Origin: JACJXF01 sp038316435
GTDB lineage: Bacteria > Bacteroidota > Bacteroidia > Bacteroidales > GCA-2748055
Length of the DNA stretch: 64,000 bases
Reading direction: 5' to 3'
Assembly (NCBI GenBank): GCA_038316435.1
Contig: JBBQAQ010000010.1
Span: forward strand, 33,594 to 97,593
Shown here: positions 17,197 to 27,447 of the stretch, piece by piece
Layout of the letters: each line of letters begins with the position of its first letter
Numbering within the stretch: position 1 is the first letter of the stretch
Notes under the pieces: generated by a model
Told to the model about the DNA's origin: nothing
Seen by the model: only the letters and a program-made list of their open reading frames with translations
The model's database searches: none
Translations under genes and position numbers: made by a program

Positions 17197-18070
17197 TAAT
17201 CTTTCTGAAGAAGAAAAAGTTCAGTTTGAGAGAGAATTATTGCGGAATTCTGAGCTTTCCGAGACCTACCAAGCATATTCGAAGATTAATAGAATTCTTG
17301 AGAATTCTTTGGTCTCGCCGGTTTTTGATTTCAAGGACGATCCCATGCTAAAAAAATTGACCCTTGAACAAAGACTTGCAATTGAAGAAGATTACCTGCG
17401 GTATAACCTAAATGAATCCAATCCTGATTCATTTATAGCATCTGAAATAAGACTCGATGAAACGCAGGATAATAAAACAAATGAGGAAGCGTTTAGAAGA
17501 ATTTTGAAGAATGCTGAAGAAAATACACCACGCACTAAAACGAAATTCTTTAATCTTTACACTGGAATTGCTGCTGCACTTGTAGTTTCCCTTTTAGCTG
17601 GAAAGTTTGTTTTCGATCTCCCATTTGCAGAATCAAAAAAAATAAGTCCTCAAAAAGCATTTCTTGTATATTTTAAACCTCAGACAGATAATGAACTTAA
17701 AGCAATTGCATTTAGCGACAATTCCACACAAAACTTAGATTCAGAGTACAAACGCTCAGGAATAAATCAGAAATCAAATAATTCATACCAGTCCAATTAT
17801 ACTCAGGATGAACTCGAACTTTCGTATTTATTCAATGGAGTGATTTGGATGGAGAGAAACAATATGCCTGAAGCAAAAAAATACTTCAATAAAATCTTAA
17901 ACCTGAATAATCCTAAAAAGCTTCATTCATGCCTCTATTATTTATCACTTGCATGTTTATCTGAAGGTAAACTTTCAGAAGCACTCCCCTACCTAAACCA
18001 ACTCAGTAAATCAAAAAATCCATATAAAAAACAATCCCGGAAAATCCTTAATCAGTTAATTGTAGAATAA
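17159..18070 (+). CDS. Putative membrane anti-sigma factor with C-terminal TPR-like domain
   Basis: The 303-residue protein has a cytoplasmic helical N-terminus of about 125 residues (YNNLSEEEKVQFERELLRN resembles the anti-sigma domain of Bacteroidetes ECF partners), one membrane helix at about 131-152 (FNLYTGIAAALVVSLLAGKF), and a periplasmic C-terminus with TPR-like helices (LFNGVIWMERNNMPEAKKYF, LYYLSLACLSEGKLSEALPY). It overlaps the sigma gene by 38 bases. The TPR-like tail would be the sensing part. Assignment rests on position and topology, since anti-sigma sequences are poorly conserved. The C39 exporter gene begins 50 bases later. Confidence 0.7.
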   Translation: MNIYNKLDQYLYNNLSEEEKVQFERELLRNSELSETYQAYSKINRILENSLVSPVFDFKDDPMLKKLTLEQRLAIEEDYLRYNLNESNPDSFIASEIRLDETQDNKTNEEAFRRILKNAEENTPRTKTKFFNLYTGIAAALVVSLLAGKFVFDLPFAESKKISPQKAFLVYFKPQTDNELKAIAFSDNSTQNLDSEYKRSGINQKSNNSYQSNYTQDELELSYLFNGVIWMERNNMPEAKKYFNKILNLNNPKKLHSCLYYLSLACLSEGKLSEALPYLNQLSKSKNPYKKQSRKILNQLIVE

Positions 18071-18120
18071 AAATCATTATTTTCATTATTATTTCTAAAT
18101 TTAGCCAATGATTTCTTTAT

Positions 18121-20313
18121 ATGGCTAAATTCCCCTTCTATAATCAACATGACGTAATGGACTGTGGTCCTAGTTGCCTCAGGATGGTCGCAAGTCATTT
18201 TGGTCGCAATTTCTCTCTTCAGACTCTTCGTGAAAAAAGCTATCTTACCAGAGAGGGCGTATCCCTCATGGGAATAAGCGAAGCCGCTGAGTCAATTGGA
18301 TTTAGAACTCTTGGTGTTACATTGAGCTTTGAACAGTTGTCAATGGAAGCCCCACTCCCACTCATTATTCATTGGAATCAAAATCATTTCATTGTGGTGT
18401 ATAAAATCACCAGGAATAAGATTTATACGGCAGATCCTGCATTTGGGCTGATTAATTATTCCAAAGCTGAATTTATGAGCAACTGGCTCAGTAACAAAGA
18501 AAAAGGTGAAAACAAAGGCCTAGCGCTTTTACTTGAACCTGGCCCGGAATTCTATAATCAGACTGGAGAAAATATTAATAAGACAAGCTTTCGGTTTCTG
18601 TTTTCTTATCTTAAATCATACAGGAACTTCATGTTCCAACTGCTTTTGGGTGTCTTTATAGGAAGTATTCTATTACTGATTCTTCCTTTTTTAACTCAAA
18701 GTATTGTTGACTATGGTATTAATAATCAGGATCTTGGATTTATATACCTAATCCTCATAGCGCAACTGGTAATTGTTATAAGTCGACAATCTGTTGATTT
18801 TATCAGAGGCTGGATACTTCTTCACCTGAGTACCCGAATTAACATTTCTCTCATCTCGGATTTTCTGGTTAAACTGATGAAATTACCAATTGGTTTTTTT
18901 GATACAAGGCTGGTTGGTGACATTCTACAAAGAATAAATGATCACCGACGTATCGAAAACTTTCTTACTACTTCCTCTTTAAGTATCCTGTTCTCATTCT
19001 TTAATCTGATAATTTTCTCAATTGTCCTAGGAATTTATAGCTTGAAAATTCTGTCAGTTTTTGTTGTTGGTTCATTGCTGTATTTCCTTTGGATCAACCT
19101 GTTCATGAAGAAAAGAAGAGAACTGGATTTTAAGAGATTTATGAAAATGTCGGATAATCAGGGTAAAATAATTCAGATTATATCAGGGATTGAAGAGATA
19201 AAACTCAATAATGCAGAGCGCGACAAAAGATGGGAATGGGAAAATGTTCAGTCAGCTCTTTTTAAAATAAATATTCGCGGCTTGTCTCTCAATCAGTATC
19301 AGCTTGCAGGAGCCGTTCTTATTAATGAAATCAAAAATATCATTATTACTTTTCTAGCTGCATCAGCGGTTGTCAATGGCCAGATGACGTTGGGTATGAT
19401 GCTTGCAGTTTCCTACATTTTAGGTCAGCTTAATGGCCCCATTGAACAAATGATTGATTTTCTCCGAAGCACTCAGGATGCAAAAATAAGTCTTGAAAGA
19501 TTAGGCGAAATTCATGAAAAAAAGGATGAGGAAGATCTTCATGAAAAAATGAATTTCGAAGCTATTGGAAAGAAAATTACTATTAAAGACCTTTCGTTTA
19601 GATATGAAGGCCCTCATTCTGCTTATGTTTTAAGAAATCTGGATCTCGAAATCCCGGAAAATAAAGTAACAGCAATAGTAGGTACCAGCGGTAGTGGAAA
19701 AACAACGCTAATCAAATTATTACTCGGTTATTATCCCCCAACAGAAGGTGAAATTCAGATTGGAGATCAGAAACTCCGAAATTTAAGCCCCAATAAATGG
19801 AGACAGCGCTGTGGTGTTGTCCTTCAGAATGGTTATCTTTTCTCCGATTCTATTGCCAGAAACATTGCTCTGGGGGAAAACTTTATCGACACAAAAAAAT
19901 TAGCCTATTCAGCACGACTTGCTAATATTTCAGATTTTATTGAAAGTCTTCCTCTGGGATATAATACTAAAATTGGTCAGGAAGGACAAAGTCTTAGCGG
20001 TGGCGAGAAGCAAAGAATTTTAATTGCACGTGCAATTTATAAAAATCCTGATTTTCTGTTTCTCGACGAGGGAACAAGTTCACTTGATGCAAATAACGAA
20101 CGGGTAATAATGCAAAACCTTTTCGAATTTTATAAAAGTAGAACGGTTGTGGTTGTGGCACATCGACTTAGTACTGTCAAAGATGCTGATCAAATCGTTG
20201 TTCTCGATAAGGGAAGAATTGTTGAAAAAGGCACTCACGATGAGCTGAGTCGCTTAAAAGGTCATTACTATAATCTTGTAAAAAACCAACTGGAACTTGG
20301 AATAGGAAATTAG
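18121..20313 (+). CDS. C39-peptidase-containing ABC exporter (PCAT type), copy 2
   Basis: The 730-residue protein has the same layout as the exporter at 11116-13224: C39 protease with Gln9, Cys15 (NQHDVMDCGPSC), His89 and Asp105 (NHFIVVYK...TADPAFG), membrane domain at about 160-450, and ATPase with Walker A GTSGSGKTT (521-529), signature LSGGEKQR, Walker B FLFLDEGTSSLD and switch His (VVAHRLS). Both active sites are intact. It has no HlyD gene of its own in the window and may share the adaptor at 9882-11039. Its position after the sigma/anti-sigma pair suggests control by that sigma factor (inference). Two such exporters within 10 kb and no precursor gene is unusual. Confidence 0.93.
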   Translation: MAKFPFYNQHDVMDCGPSCLRMVASHFGRNFSLQTLREKSYLTREGVSLMGISEAAESIGFRTLGVTLSFEQLSMEAPLPLIIHWNQNHFIVVYKITRNKIYTADPAFGLINYSKAEFMSNWLSNKEKGENKGLALLLEPGPEFYNQTGENINKTSFRFLFSYLKSYRNFMFQLLLGVFIGSILLLILPFLTQSIVDYGINNQDLGFIYLILIAQLVIVISRQSVDFIRGWILLHLSTRINISLISDFLVKLMKLPIGFFDTRLVGDILQRINDHRRIENFLTTSSLSILFSFFNLIIFSIVLGIYSLKILSVFVVGSLLYFLWINLFMKKRRELDFKRFMKMSDNQGKIIQIISGIEEIKLNNAERDKRWEWENVQSALFKINIRGLSLNQYQLAGAVLINEIKNIIITFLAASAVVNGQMTLGMMLAVSYILGQLNGPIEQMIDFLRSTQDAKISLERLGEIHEKKDEEDLHEKMNFEAIGKKITIKDLSFRYEGPHSAYVLRNLDLEIPENKVTAIVGTSGSGKTTLIKLLLGYYPPTEGEIQIGDQKLRNLSPNKWRQRCGVVLQNGYLFSDSIARNIALGENFIDTKKLAYSARLANISDFIESLPLGYNTKIGQEGQSLSGGEKQRILIARAIYKNPDFLFLDEGTSSLDANNERVIMQNLFEFYKSRTVVVVAHRLSTVKDADQIVVLDKGRIVEKGTHDELSRLKGHYYNLVKNQLELGIGN

Positions 20314-20350
20314 GTAGAGGAAACTTTTTTTTACTCAAGCGAATTTTTAA

Positions 20351-20378
20351 ACCTGCGGGGTTTAAACCCCTCATGTTT
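20351..20378. repeat. Short palindrome between converging genes
   Basis: GGGGTTTAAACCCC (20357-20370) is a perfect 14-base palindrome within the gap between the exporter and the oppositely oriented PorP gene. It is well placed to act as a bidirectional terminator hairpin, although no long T run follows. Confidence 0.4.
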
Positions 20379-20459
20379 AATGTTGTGAAAAGTTAAAAAT
20401 CAGCCAGTATTAAGTGTTTTTTTGAAAATCACCAAACATTTTTGACCACATTACCATTT

Positions 20460-21458
20460 TTATTGATCAAAACTTCTCGAATCCTGCTTGATCCATCTGA
20501 ATCTTCTACTGCTCATGTCACCAAATCTTACACCCAGCATTAATTCATGCGAACCGTTACCATATGAACGCACACCGCTTAATGATGCATCAAATGCATA
20601 AGCAAAGTAAAATACATCAACACTTAGTCCAATCATTGAAACCAAGGTCTTATCTGAGCGATATGATAGTCCCAGCCAATACTCATCCTGATAAGTAAGT
20701 TTTGTGCTTATATCAAGTTCAGTTGCCAGTTTTGCGGCTCTTAAAAGTAGTGAAGGCTCAAGTGCTAATCCGTTTTCGAAGTTGAATTTATATCCTGTCA
20801 TAACACTATAAGTTCTGGCAGTACGAAAATTATCCTTGATATGGCTGCTTCCAAGTTTGAAAGAAGATCCAAATAAATTGTTCATACTCAGACCTGCATA
20901 CAAACTATTATTTGAATAATAAGTTCCAAAACTAGCATCCGGCACCCAGAATGATTTTCGATTTGAATTCAGAAAAGGATCATCAGGATCATAAATATAT
21001 GACTTAGAATCATCCAACTTATATTGAAATCCCGAACCCGAAAGCCCAAAGGAAAGCTGATAATCATTTGAAACTTTGATATGGTATGCATAGGTTAATT
21101 CAATTCCTGTTTTGGAAATAATTCCATTTCTATCACTGAAAATATGAGCACCTAAACCAACTCTTTCATCCCGGGTCGCTTTTTTCGGCTTCTTTTTTAC
21201 CTGCAACTTTTTTTTAATATAACTATCGTTAAGAAGTCTTGTCTGGCAAGTAATAGCAAAAGTTCTGGGCGAATTTACAAAACCTGTGAACTGATCCCTT
21301 GCCACAAGATTTAAACTTGTATAGCCATTGGCTCCAGCAACCGCTGGATTTATTAAAAACTTATTCAGCATATACTGGCTGTAAAGAGGTCCCTGCTGAG
21401 CATTGGCGAACTGCACAGATAAGCCTAACAGAAGAATTATTTTAATAGTCTTTTTCAT
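20460..21458 (-). CDS. PorP/SprF family type IX secretion outer-membrane protein
   Basis: The 332-residue protein starts with a signal peptide (KTIKIILLLGLSVQFANAQ) followed by the family hallmark GPLYSQYMLNKFLINPAVAG and ends in a beta-barrel of about 300 residues (FAYAFDASLSGVRSYGNGSHELMLGVRF). PorP/SprF proteins help secrete or attach a specific partner that has a type B (gliding-motility-type) C-terminal domain through the type IX system. Here the partner is clearly the adhesin whose stop codon lies 2 bases upstream. An insertion rich in Lys (KKLQVKKKPKKATRDE) in one loop is notable. No core type IX genes are in the window. Confidence 0.93.
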   Translation of the reverse strand: MKKTIKIILLLGLSVQFANAQQGPLYSQYMLNKFLINPAVAGANGYTSLNLVARDQFTGFVNSPRTFAITCQTRLLNDSYIKKKLQVKKKPKKATRDERVGLGAHIFSDRNGIISKTGIELTYAYHIKVSNDYQLSFGLSGSGFQYKLDDSKSYIYDPDDPFLNSNRKSFWVPDASFGTYYSNNSLYAGLSMNNLFGSSFKLGSSHIKDNFRTARTYSVMTGYKFNFENGLALEPSLLLRAAKLATELDISTKLTYQDEYWLGLSYRSDKTLVSMIGLSVDVFYFAYAFDASLSGVRSYGNGSHELMLGVRFGDMSSRRFRWIKQDSRSFDQ

Positions 21459-21460
21459 TC

Positions 21461-24400
21461 TTATCTGACAATTGTTATATTTCCTTTAATAATCGAACTA
21501 CCGTTATTGAGGTTAATTATGTAATGATATGACTCCATTGGTAATTCACGACCTTCGAAAATGCCATTCCAGCTGTTATCATAAGACTTCATGAAAAATA
21601 CCCGTTTCCCATATCGGTTAAAAATCTCAACAGTATTTCCCGCATAAAGTTCGAGTCCGTCAATAATCCATGTATCATTATAACCATCGTTGTTGGGAGT
21701 TATAATTCCGGGTATATCGAAACATTCTTCCCTGATATAACCGACCACGAAGGTTTTGTTAAGAGTACAATTTTTAGAATCTTGTACATCTACTGAATAA
21801 AATCCGATAAATAAATTGCTCAAAGTATTTTCGATCGAACCGCTAGTCCATTGGTAGGTATGAGTTCCCGTTCCACCCTGGCTTGTAAGTGAAATTTGAC
21901 CATCTGTTGCATCGGGACAAGCAGCTTCAGTAATTGTCGCAGTTACTTCAATTTCAGCAGGTTGAAGCACTGTTACTACTGCATTAGCCTTACATGAATT
22001 TAAATCTGTCACTATAACTGAATAATTACCCGCAAGAAGTCCATCGGCAGTTTGCAGTTTTGAACCATCTGACCAAACATAAACCATAGCACCTGACCCA
22101 CTTAATATAACGACACGGGCGCTTCCATCTGAACCAGAAAAACAACTTGCATCAGTTTTATCAATGCTAATTATTGGATTTGAATTTTCCACAATGGTAA
22201 CCGGATCAGAAATTTCACTTTGAATACCTGTGGAATTAGAAACAATTAGTGTGTATATCCCTGATTCATTAACCGTTATGTTTTGAGTTGTAGCTCCGTT
22301 TGACCATAGATATGAAAAAGCCTTTTCGGAATTAAGTGTCAGTGATTCACCCTCACAAAGCTGAGCATCACCCGTAAAACTAATTATGGGTTTGTCGAGA
22401 TTTGTTTTAACAATTACCTCAACTTCATCCGATGGAATACTGGTGCAATTATTAACGTCTGTAACACTAACCGAGTAGAACCCGGAATTACTAACTGTAA
22501 TAATTTGGCCAGTCTCCCCTCCCGGAGTCCACAAATATGAGTCAGAAGCTGCGACGCTTAAATTTACACTTCCTCCAGTAAGGAATGTCAAAGATCCATC
22601 AGGTATAATAATTGGTTTTTCGGGGGATTGGTTTACGGTAACCACCAAATCTGTAGATGCATTACTTAAACAAGAATTACCATCAAGAATTTGAAGTGTG
22701 TAAATTCCAGATATTGAAGCATTTATTGATTGATTTGTTTCTCCATTTGACCATAAATAACCATTTGCAACAGGACCTGAAAGACTTACACTACCACCTT
22801 CGCAAAATTCTGTCAATCCTCCGGGGTTAACTATTGGAGGCACAGGAAGGCTAAATACTGTAATATCAGTTCCGTCAGAAACCACACTTGTACAATTGAA
22901 CTCATTACTTACTATTACTGAATAATTACCTGATAGTGAAACATTTATACTTTGAGTTGATTCTCCCGTAGACCAAGAATAACCAGAACTCATACTGGAA
23001 GTTAGAGTAACGCTGCTTCCTTCGCAAAAACCAGTTGGTCCAGAGGTAGTAATAATAGGTTTTGAAGGTAGAACATTAACTGATACAGTGGAAGGAAGGG
23101 ATAGTACACTTTCACACCCAGAACTATTTGTAACCTTCACAGTATAACTGCCACCCGCATTCACAATGATACTTGAAGTTGTTTCACCGGTTGACCATAA
23201 ATAACTGTTTCCTATACTTGCAATTAATTCTACACTTTCACCTGCGCAAAGCATTAATGAACCTGACGCAGTTATTGCAGGTATAGAGGGAACAGCCTCA
23301 TGTGTTACATCCAAAAATGCCGATTCCAAACTCTCACACCCAGTTGCATCTGTTATCCTAACACTATAACTACCAGCGTCATTTGCTGTAATACTTGAGC
23401 TTGTTTCTCCCGTTGACCACAAATAACTTTTGCCTAGACTTGAAGTAAGATTAACACTTCCACCTGGACAGAAAGTTGTCGGACCACCTGCTGAAATGGT
23501 TGGAGTTGCAGGTAGTGTATTTACGGTTACTACCGTGGCTAATGAAGCAGCACTCTGACATCCCGATGCATTGGTCACTTGAACAGTATAACTGCCTGAA
23601 ATAACAGGACTAATACTTGCTGTAGTTGCACCAGTCGACCAAAGATAAGAGGTACCTGCGCTTGATGTTAACATCACTGTTCCACCAGTACAGAAAGTTG
23701 TTGGCCCACCTGCTGAAATGGTTGGAGTTGCAGGTAGTGTATTTACGGTTACTGTGGTTGCTAATGAAGCAGCACTCTGACATCCCGATGCATTGGTCAC
23801 CTGAACAGTATAACTACCTGAAATAACAGGACTGATGCTTGCTGTAGTTGCGCCTGTCGACCAAAGATAAGAGGTGCCTGCGCTTGATGTTAACGTCACT
23901 GTTCCACCAGTACAGAAAGTTGTCGGACCACCTGCTGAAATGGTTGGAGTTGCAGGTAGGGTATTTACGGTTACTGTGGTTGCTAATGAAGCAGCACTCT
24001 GACATCCCGATGCATTGGTCACTTGAACAGTATAACTGCCTGAAATAACAGGACTGATGCTTGCTGTAGTTGCACCGGTCGACCAAAGATAAGAGGTACC
24101 TGCGCTTGATGTTAATGTCACTGTTCCACCAGTACAGAAAGTTGTTGGCCCACCTGCTGAAATGGTTGGAGTTGCAGGTAGGGCATTTACAGTCAAAATA
24201 ACAGGATCACTCGATATACTCTGACACCCAGTGGCATTTTTAACTTTTACAGAATAATTTCCTGTATTTTTAATATAAATTGATTGCGAAACTGCCGCAT
24301 TTGACCATAAATAAGAACTTGATAATGGAGCAGTTATAAGAATAGAGTCACCTGAACATACTGATTGATTTCCAGTAGGAGAAAGTAAGGGTTTAGCAGG

Positions 24401-27265
24401 TAGTGCATTTACATTTACTGCTGTATTATCAGAAACAGGAGAAGGACAACCGTAAATATCATATACAATTACGGTATAATTTCCAGAAACCTTTGCGTAA
24501 ATGTTACGGGTTGTTGCTCCATTTGACCAGAGATAGCTGTTTGCCAGACTGGAACTTAGCAAAACACTGTCACCGCTACAAAAAGTAAGGACCCCGTTAA
24601 CTGTCACACTTGGTTTTGAAAGAGCGGGAACCACAGTAATTGCTATAGAATCGATATTACTAAAACCATTGGTATCCGTTATTGTAACTTTGTAAACTGT
24701 ATTTGCAACAGGTTTCGCAACAGTAACTGCAGAAGCAGGTGATATAAGTCCTAACGAAGGATTCCAGAGATATGTAAATGGTCCGCTTCCTGATGCTGTG
24801 GCTGTAAGTGTTGTGGTTGATACGGCACAGGTTCCGATACTTAAATTACTGGCACTAAGTACAATTCCGATATCATTGTTCTTTATAGTATATGCATGAG
24901 AAATCTGTGTTCCTAGCTGCACGCCTGCAGTAGGTGCAGAAAGTGTTATATCAAAATACTCATCGGGAATTTCAACAGCATTATCATCTATTATAAGTGG
25001 CTGTATTATAGCTGTCTTTTGACCCGGATTAAAAGTCACTTTTGCGGGATTTAGAAAATAATCAACACCCGAACCTGTGGCTGTTCCCCCGGAGATTGCG
25101 TAATTTACTTCCACCAAACTTGATATCGCATAGTTTAAGCTTACTGATATAGAGGGATTTGCAATATTCTCAAATCCCGAGGAACTTGCAAGATTAAAGC
25201 TTACGTAGGGCTTTACAATTCCAACCATTATTTCACAACCATCAGGTAATGTGACATTATTTGCGACATATTCGGTACCTGTGTATATCAAACCGTAGGC
25301 GGTGGCGCCTGAGGTGAAATCGCCATCTGCGTCAACAAAAATGTTATACGCAAGGTAACCAGCACTCAATATTGGAAGAAGCGAGCTGCTAAGACTTACA
25401 CTTACCTGCCCAACTGTTCCATCTCCACCTGTCTGATCAACTTTCCATGTGCGTGCAAGTCTCTCTATATTGGGATCTGCTGAAGGAACGTTGGCCGAAG
25501 TCCAAGTAGTAATTGAACCTCCATCATGACCAAACAATAGAAATTCGCCGTTTTCAAGATCATTGGCTCCTCCAATTGCAAGTATTCCTGCCGACTGAGC
25601 TTTAGTGTGTGTATTAGTTGCATCAACCCTTCCAATCCCCGCTACATCATTTTTATGGCTTGCTTCATAACCATATTTATCATTTGAACCTAAGGCTATT
25701 GTATATTTTGAGGAAAGGTAGTTATTGACAATTATTTCCTGAGCTGAATTGAGAGCTTTGGAATAAATAATTGCTTCAGAAACTTTCCCATTAAAAAAGC
25801 CTGCACCTGTTCGATCTGTTCCAAGTTTAAACGTACCATCAGTAGAAACGGCACTTGCATAATCATTTACAGTCTGAGATACTCCTCCTAGTTTAAGTTG
25901 ATGATGAGCGGCAGTTGCAGCATGTTGAGTTTGCAACAGATAGGGCGTGCCAAGACTCAAAACCGGTCCCGTATATGAGGAACCTAAAGTATAAGAATAA
26001 TACCTTTGTGCAGCATCCTTACTAATACTCAATGTGTTATTGTTATTAGCATCGCCGAGCGACATTAAACTGTAATCTGCTCCACCTGTAAAACTTGCTA
26101 CAGTATATAAGATTAACGGAGCCGAAATAGAACCCAATTCACGTGAAAATTTGCCATTAGCGCCATCAAATACTACCGTCGGTAAAGAGTTCATTCCGGT
26201 TGAACTAAGCACAGGACGATTAGCTAAAGTGCTTTGAACCAGATGGTTAATATTTCCACTGACGTCGTACCATGTTTTTATATTTTCAGCATCTACGGCC
26301 GGATTATCAGATCCATTTAAAAGTCCAGCATCGGCACGAAGCCATAATTCATTCGAAGCACTGTCACCTACTCCACCAGGCCCAGAAAATCCTGTAATTG
26401 GTAAAGATGGATCAGTTACACACATCCCAAATGTTCCACTTTTTGCCTGATCACCGAAAATCCGAATGTAGATCACTTCACCGGGAGTTCTTCCAGAAAG
26501 AATAGATGTAGGCATGGAATTTAAATTATCCACACAGGTTATTCTTGCAAGAGAATTACAAGAAGTACTGCTAAAAATCTCCATTATTGCGTATGAAAGT
26601 GTTCCAGGTAGTGCTTGAATTTTCAACTGACCAGATGCAGGAACCGTAGTTTTAAACCAAACCCCGCCACCAAAAAAAGTATGACATGTTGGACTTCCCC
26701 AGGTTGTTGTGTTGTATGCTCCTTTATTTGAAAAGAATTCAGGTACACAGGAATTTCCTACTACCAGGTTGGCCGCCGCGCATGGGTCATTATTTGCAGG
26801 TGGTGGGTTAGCACTTATTTCTGCCACCCATCCTGAATCGCGCGGAGAAAGAAGTTTTGAAACTAACCCGAAGGTAATACATCCGTTTGGAGAAGTAAAA
26901 CTAAATTGGGGGGTATCGTTATCGTAGGCTACATAATTATTTGAAGGAAAATTGATCGTCATGTAGTCGTAAATCGAATAATCGGTATGCGGAGGTGGAT
27001 TGTATGTCCTGAATCCAGTAAAATCAAGAGTTATAGGATTCCCGTTTTCTGAACAGAATCTCACATTCCAGTTTTGATTAACAGCATATTTGTCAAATCC
27101 ACCATCATCATAAAATTTCCCGGAATTTGCAGTAACAGTCTGGCCTGAAGTAAAACCATGGTTCAGATAATAATCGTCAGGGTTGGTTTGAGCAAGGACT
27201 AACTTGCAGTTTAGAAAAAGAATGAAAACGGTAAAAAGAAAAATATTTCTTAATTTCAACTGCAT
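21461..27265 (-). CDS. Giant type IX-secreted adhesin with Ig-like and SprB-like repeats
   Basis: The 1934-residue protein has a signal peptide (1-25), an N-terminal CUB-like or similar beta domain, a LamG/concanavalin-like region at about 300-520 (NELWLRADAGLLNGSDNPAVD, TWYDVSGN), a Calx-beta-like stretch (NPAKVTFNPGQKTAIIQPLI) and then eleven Ig-like repeats of about 74 residues, each with a SYLWSTGET-type core. Two SprB-like repeats (DASCFSGSDGSARV and similar) follow, and last the type B sorting domain (ITPNNDGYNDTWIIDGLELY...VEIFNRYGKRVF). It is predicted to be a long cell-surface fibre used in adhesion or gliding. It is the partner of the PorP/SprF gene just downstream. Confidence 0.92.
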   Translation of the reverse strand: MQLKLRNIFLFTVFILFLNCKLVLAQTNPDDYYLNHGFTSGQTVTANSGKFYDDGGFDKYAVNQNWNVRFCSENGNPITLDFTGFRTYNPPPHTDYSIYDYMTINFPSNNYVAYDNDTPQFSFTSPNGCITFGLVSKLLSPRDSGWVAEISANPPPANNDPCAAANLVVGNSCVPEFFSNKGAYNTTTWGSPTCHTFFGGGVWFKTTVPASGQLKIQALPGTLSYAIMEIFSSTSCNSLARITCVDNLNSMPTSILSGRTPGEVIYIRIFGDQAKSGTFGMCVTDPSLPITGFSGPGGVGDSASNELWLRADAGLLNGSDNPAVDAENIKTWYDVSGNINHLVQSTLANRPVLSSTGMNSLPTVVFDGANGKFSRELGSISAPLILYTVASFTGGADYSLMSLGDANNNNTLSISKDAAQRYYSYTLGSSYTGPVLSLGTPYLLQTQHAATAAHHQLKLGGVSQTVNDYASAVSTDGTFKLGTDRTGAGFFNGKVSEAIIYSKALNSAQEIIVNNYLSSKYTIALGSNDKYGYEASHKNDVAGIGRVDATNTHTKAQSAGILAIGGANDLENGEFLLFGHDGGSITTWTSANVPSADPNIERLARTWKVDQTGGDGTVGQVSVSLSSSLLPILSAGYLAYNIFVDADGDFTSGATAYGLIYTGTEYVANNVTLPDGCEIMVGIVKPYVSFNLASSSGFENIANPSISVSLNYAISSLVEVNYAISGGTATGSGVDYFLNPAKVTFNPGQKTAIIQPLIIDDNAVEIPDEYFDITLSAPTAGVQLGTQISHAYTIKNNDIGIVLSASNLSIGTCAVSTTTLTATASGSGPFTYLWNPSLGLISPASAVTVAKPVANTVYKVTITDTNGFSNIDSIAITVVPALSKPSVTVNGVLTFCSGDSVLLSSSLANSYLWSNGATTRNIYAKVSGNYTVIVYDIYGCPSPVSDNTAVNVNALPAKPLLSPTGNQSVCSGDSILITAPLSSSYLWSNAAVSQSIYIKNTGNYSVKVKNATGCQSISSDPVILTVNALPATPTISAGGPTTFCTGGTVTLTSSAGTSYLWSTGATTASISPVISGSYTVQVTNASGCQSAASLATTVTVNTLPATPTISAGGPTTFCTGGTVTLTSSAGTSYLWSTGATTASISPVISGSYTVQVTNASGCQSAASLATTVTVNTLPATPTISAGGPTTFCTGGTVMLTSSAGTSYLWSTGATTASISPVISGSYTVQVTNASGCQSAASLATVVTVNTLPATPTISAGGPTTFCPGGSVNLTSSLGKSYLWSTGETSSSITANDAGSYSVRITDATGCESLESAFLDVTHEAVPSIPAITASGSLMLCAGESVELIASIGNSYLWSTGETTSSIIVNAGGSYTVKVTNSSGCESVLSLPSTVSVNVLPSKPIITTSGPTGFCEGSSVTLTSSMSSGYSWSTGESTQSINVSLSGNYSVIVSNEFNCTSVVSDGTDITVFSLPVPPIVNPGGLTEFCEGGSVSLSGPVANGYLWSNGETNQSINASISGIYTLQILDGNSCLSNASTDLVVTVNQSPEKPIIIPDGSLTFLTGGSVNLSVAASDSYLWTPGGETGQIITVSNSGFYSVSVTDVNNCTSIPSDEVEVIVKTNLDKPIISFTGDAQLCEGESLTLNSEKAFSYLWSNGATTQNITVNESGIYTLIVSNSTGIQSEISDPVTIVENSNPIISIDKTDASCFSGSDGSARVVILSGSGAMVYVWSDGSKLQTADGLLAGNYSVIVTDLNSCKANAVVTVLQPAEIEVTATITEAACPDATDGQISLTSQGGTGTHTYQWTSGSIENTLSNLFIGFYSVDVQDSKNCTLNKTFVVGYIREECFDIPGIITPNNDGYNDTWIIDGLELYAGNTVEIFNRYGKRVFFMKSYDNSWNGIFEGRELPMESYHYIINLNNGSSIIKGNITIVR
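23470..24190 (-). repeat. Three nearly identical 222-bp tandem repeats inside the adhesin gene
   Basis: The landmark GAAAGTTG recurs at 23471, 23693, 23915 and 24137, exactly 222 bases apart. Each unit codes one 74-residue Ig-like domain starting PTISAGGPTTFC. The units differ at only a few bases, mostly silent, unlike the other eight diverged Ig-like domains in the protein. This indicates recent duplication or gene conversion. Confidence 0.9.
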
Positions 27266-27447
27266 GGTTGTTGGGCTGTATTAATAACGAAATCCAGTAT
27301 AAATGTACAAATTCAAAAGGTGTTTAACGCACCATTGGCTATAAAGGTTAATAACTTAATGATGTTTTACATGAATCAATAATATATGTTTATGAAAAAA
27401 TATCTTTTGCTGATGAAACTCAAAGATATCGAGGAGAAAACTAATGT
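27266..27447. other. Gene-free AT-rich stretch upstream of the adhesin
   Basis: No credible frame is seen. It should contain the adhesin promoter on the minus strand, but no TAnnTTTG match is obvious. The wider gap runs to 27673. Confidence 0.5.

Noticed and set aside
23626..24086. Frames on both strands inside the adhesin repeats
   Set aside because: They repeat with the 222-base period only because of the coding repeat on the minus strand; none has its own start context or family match.
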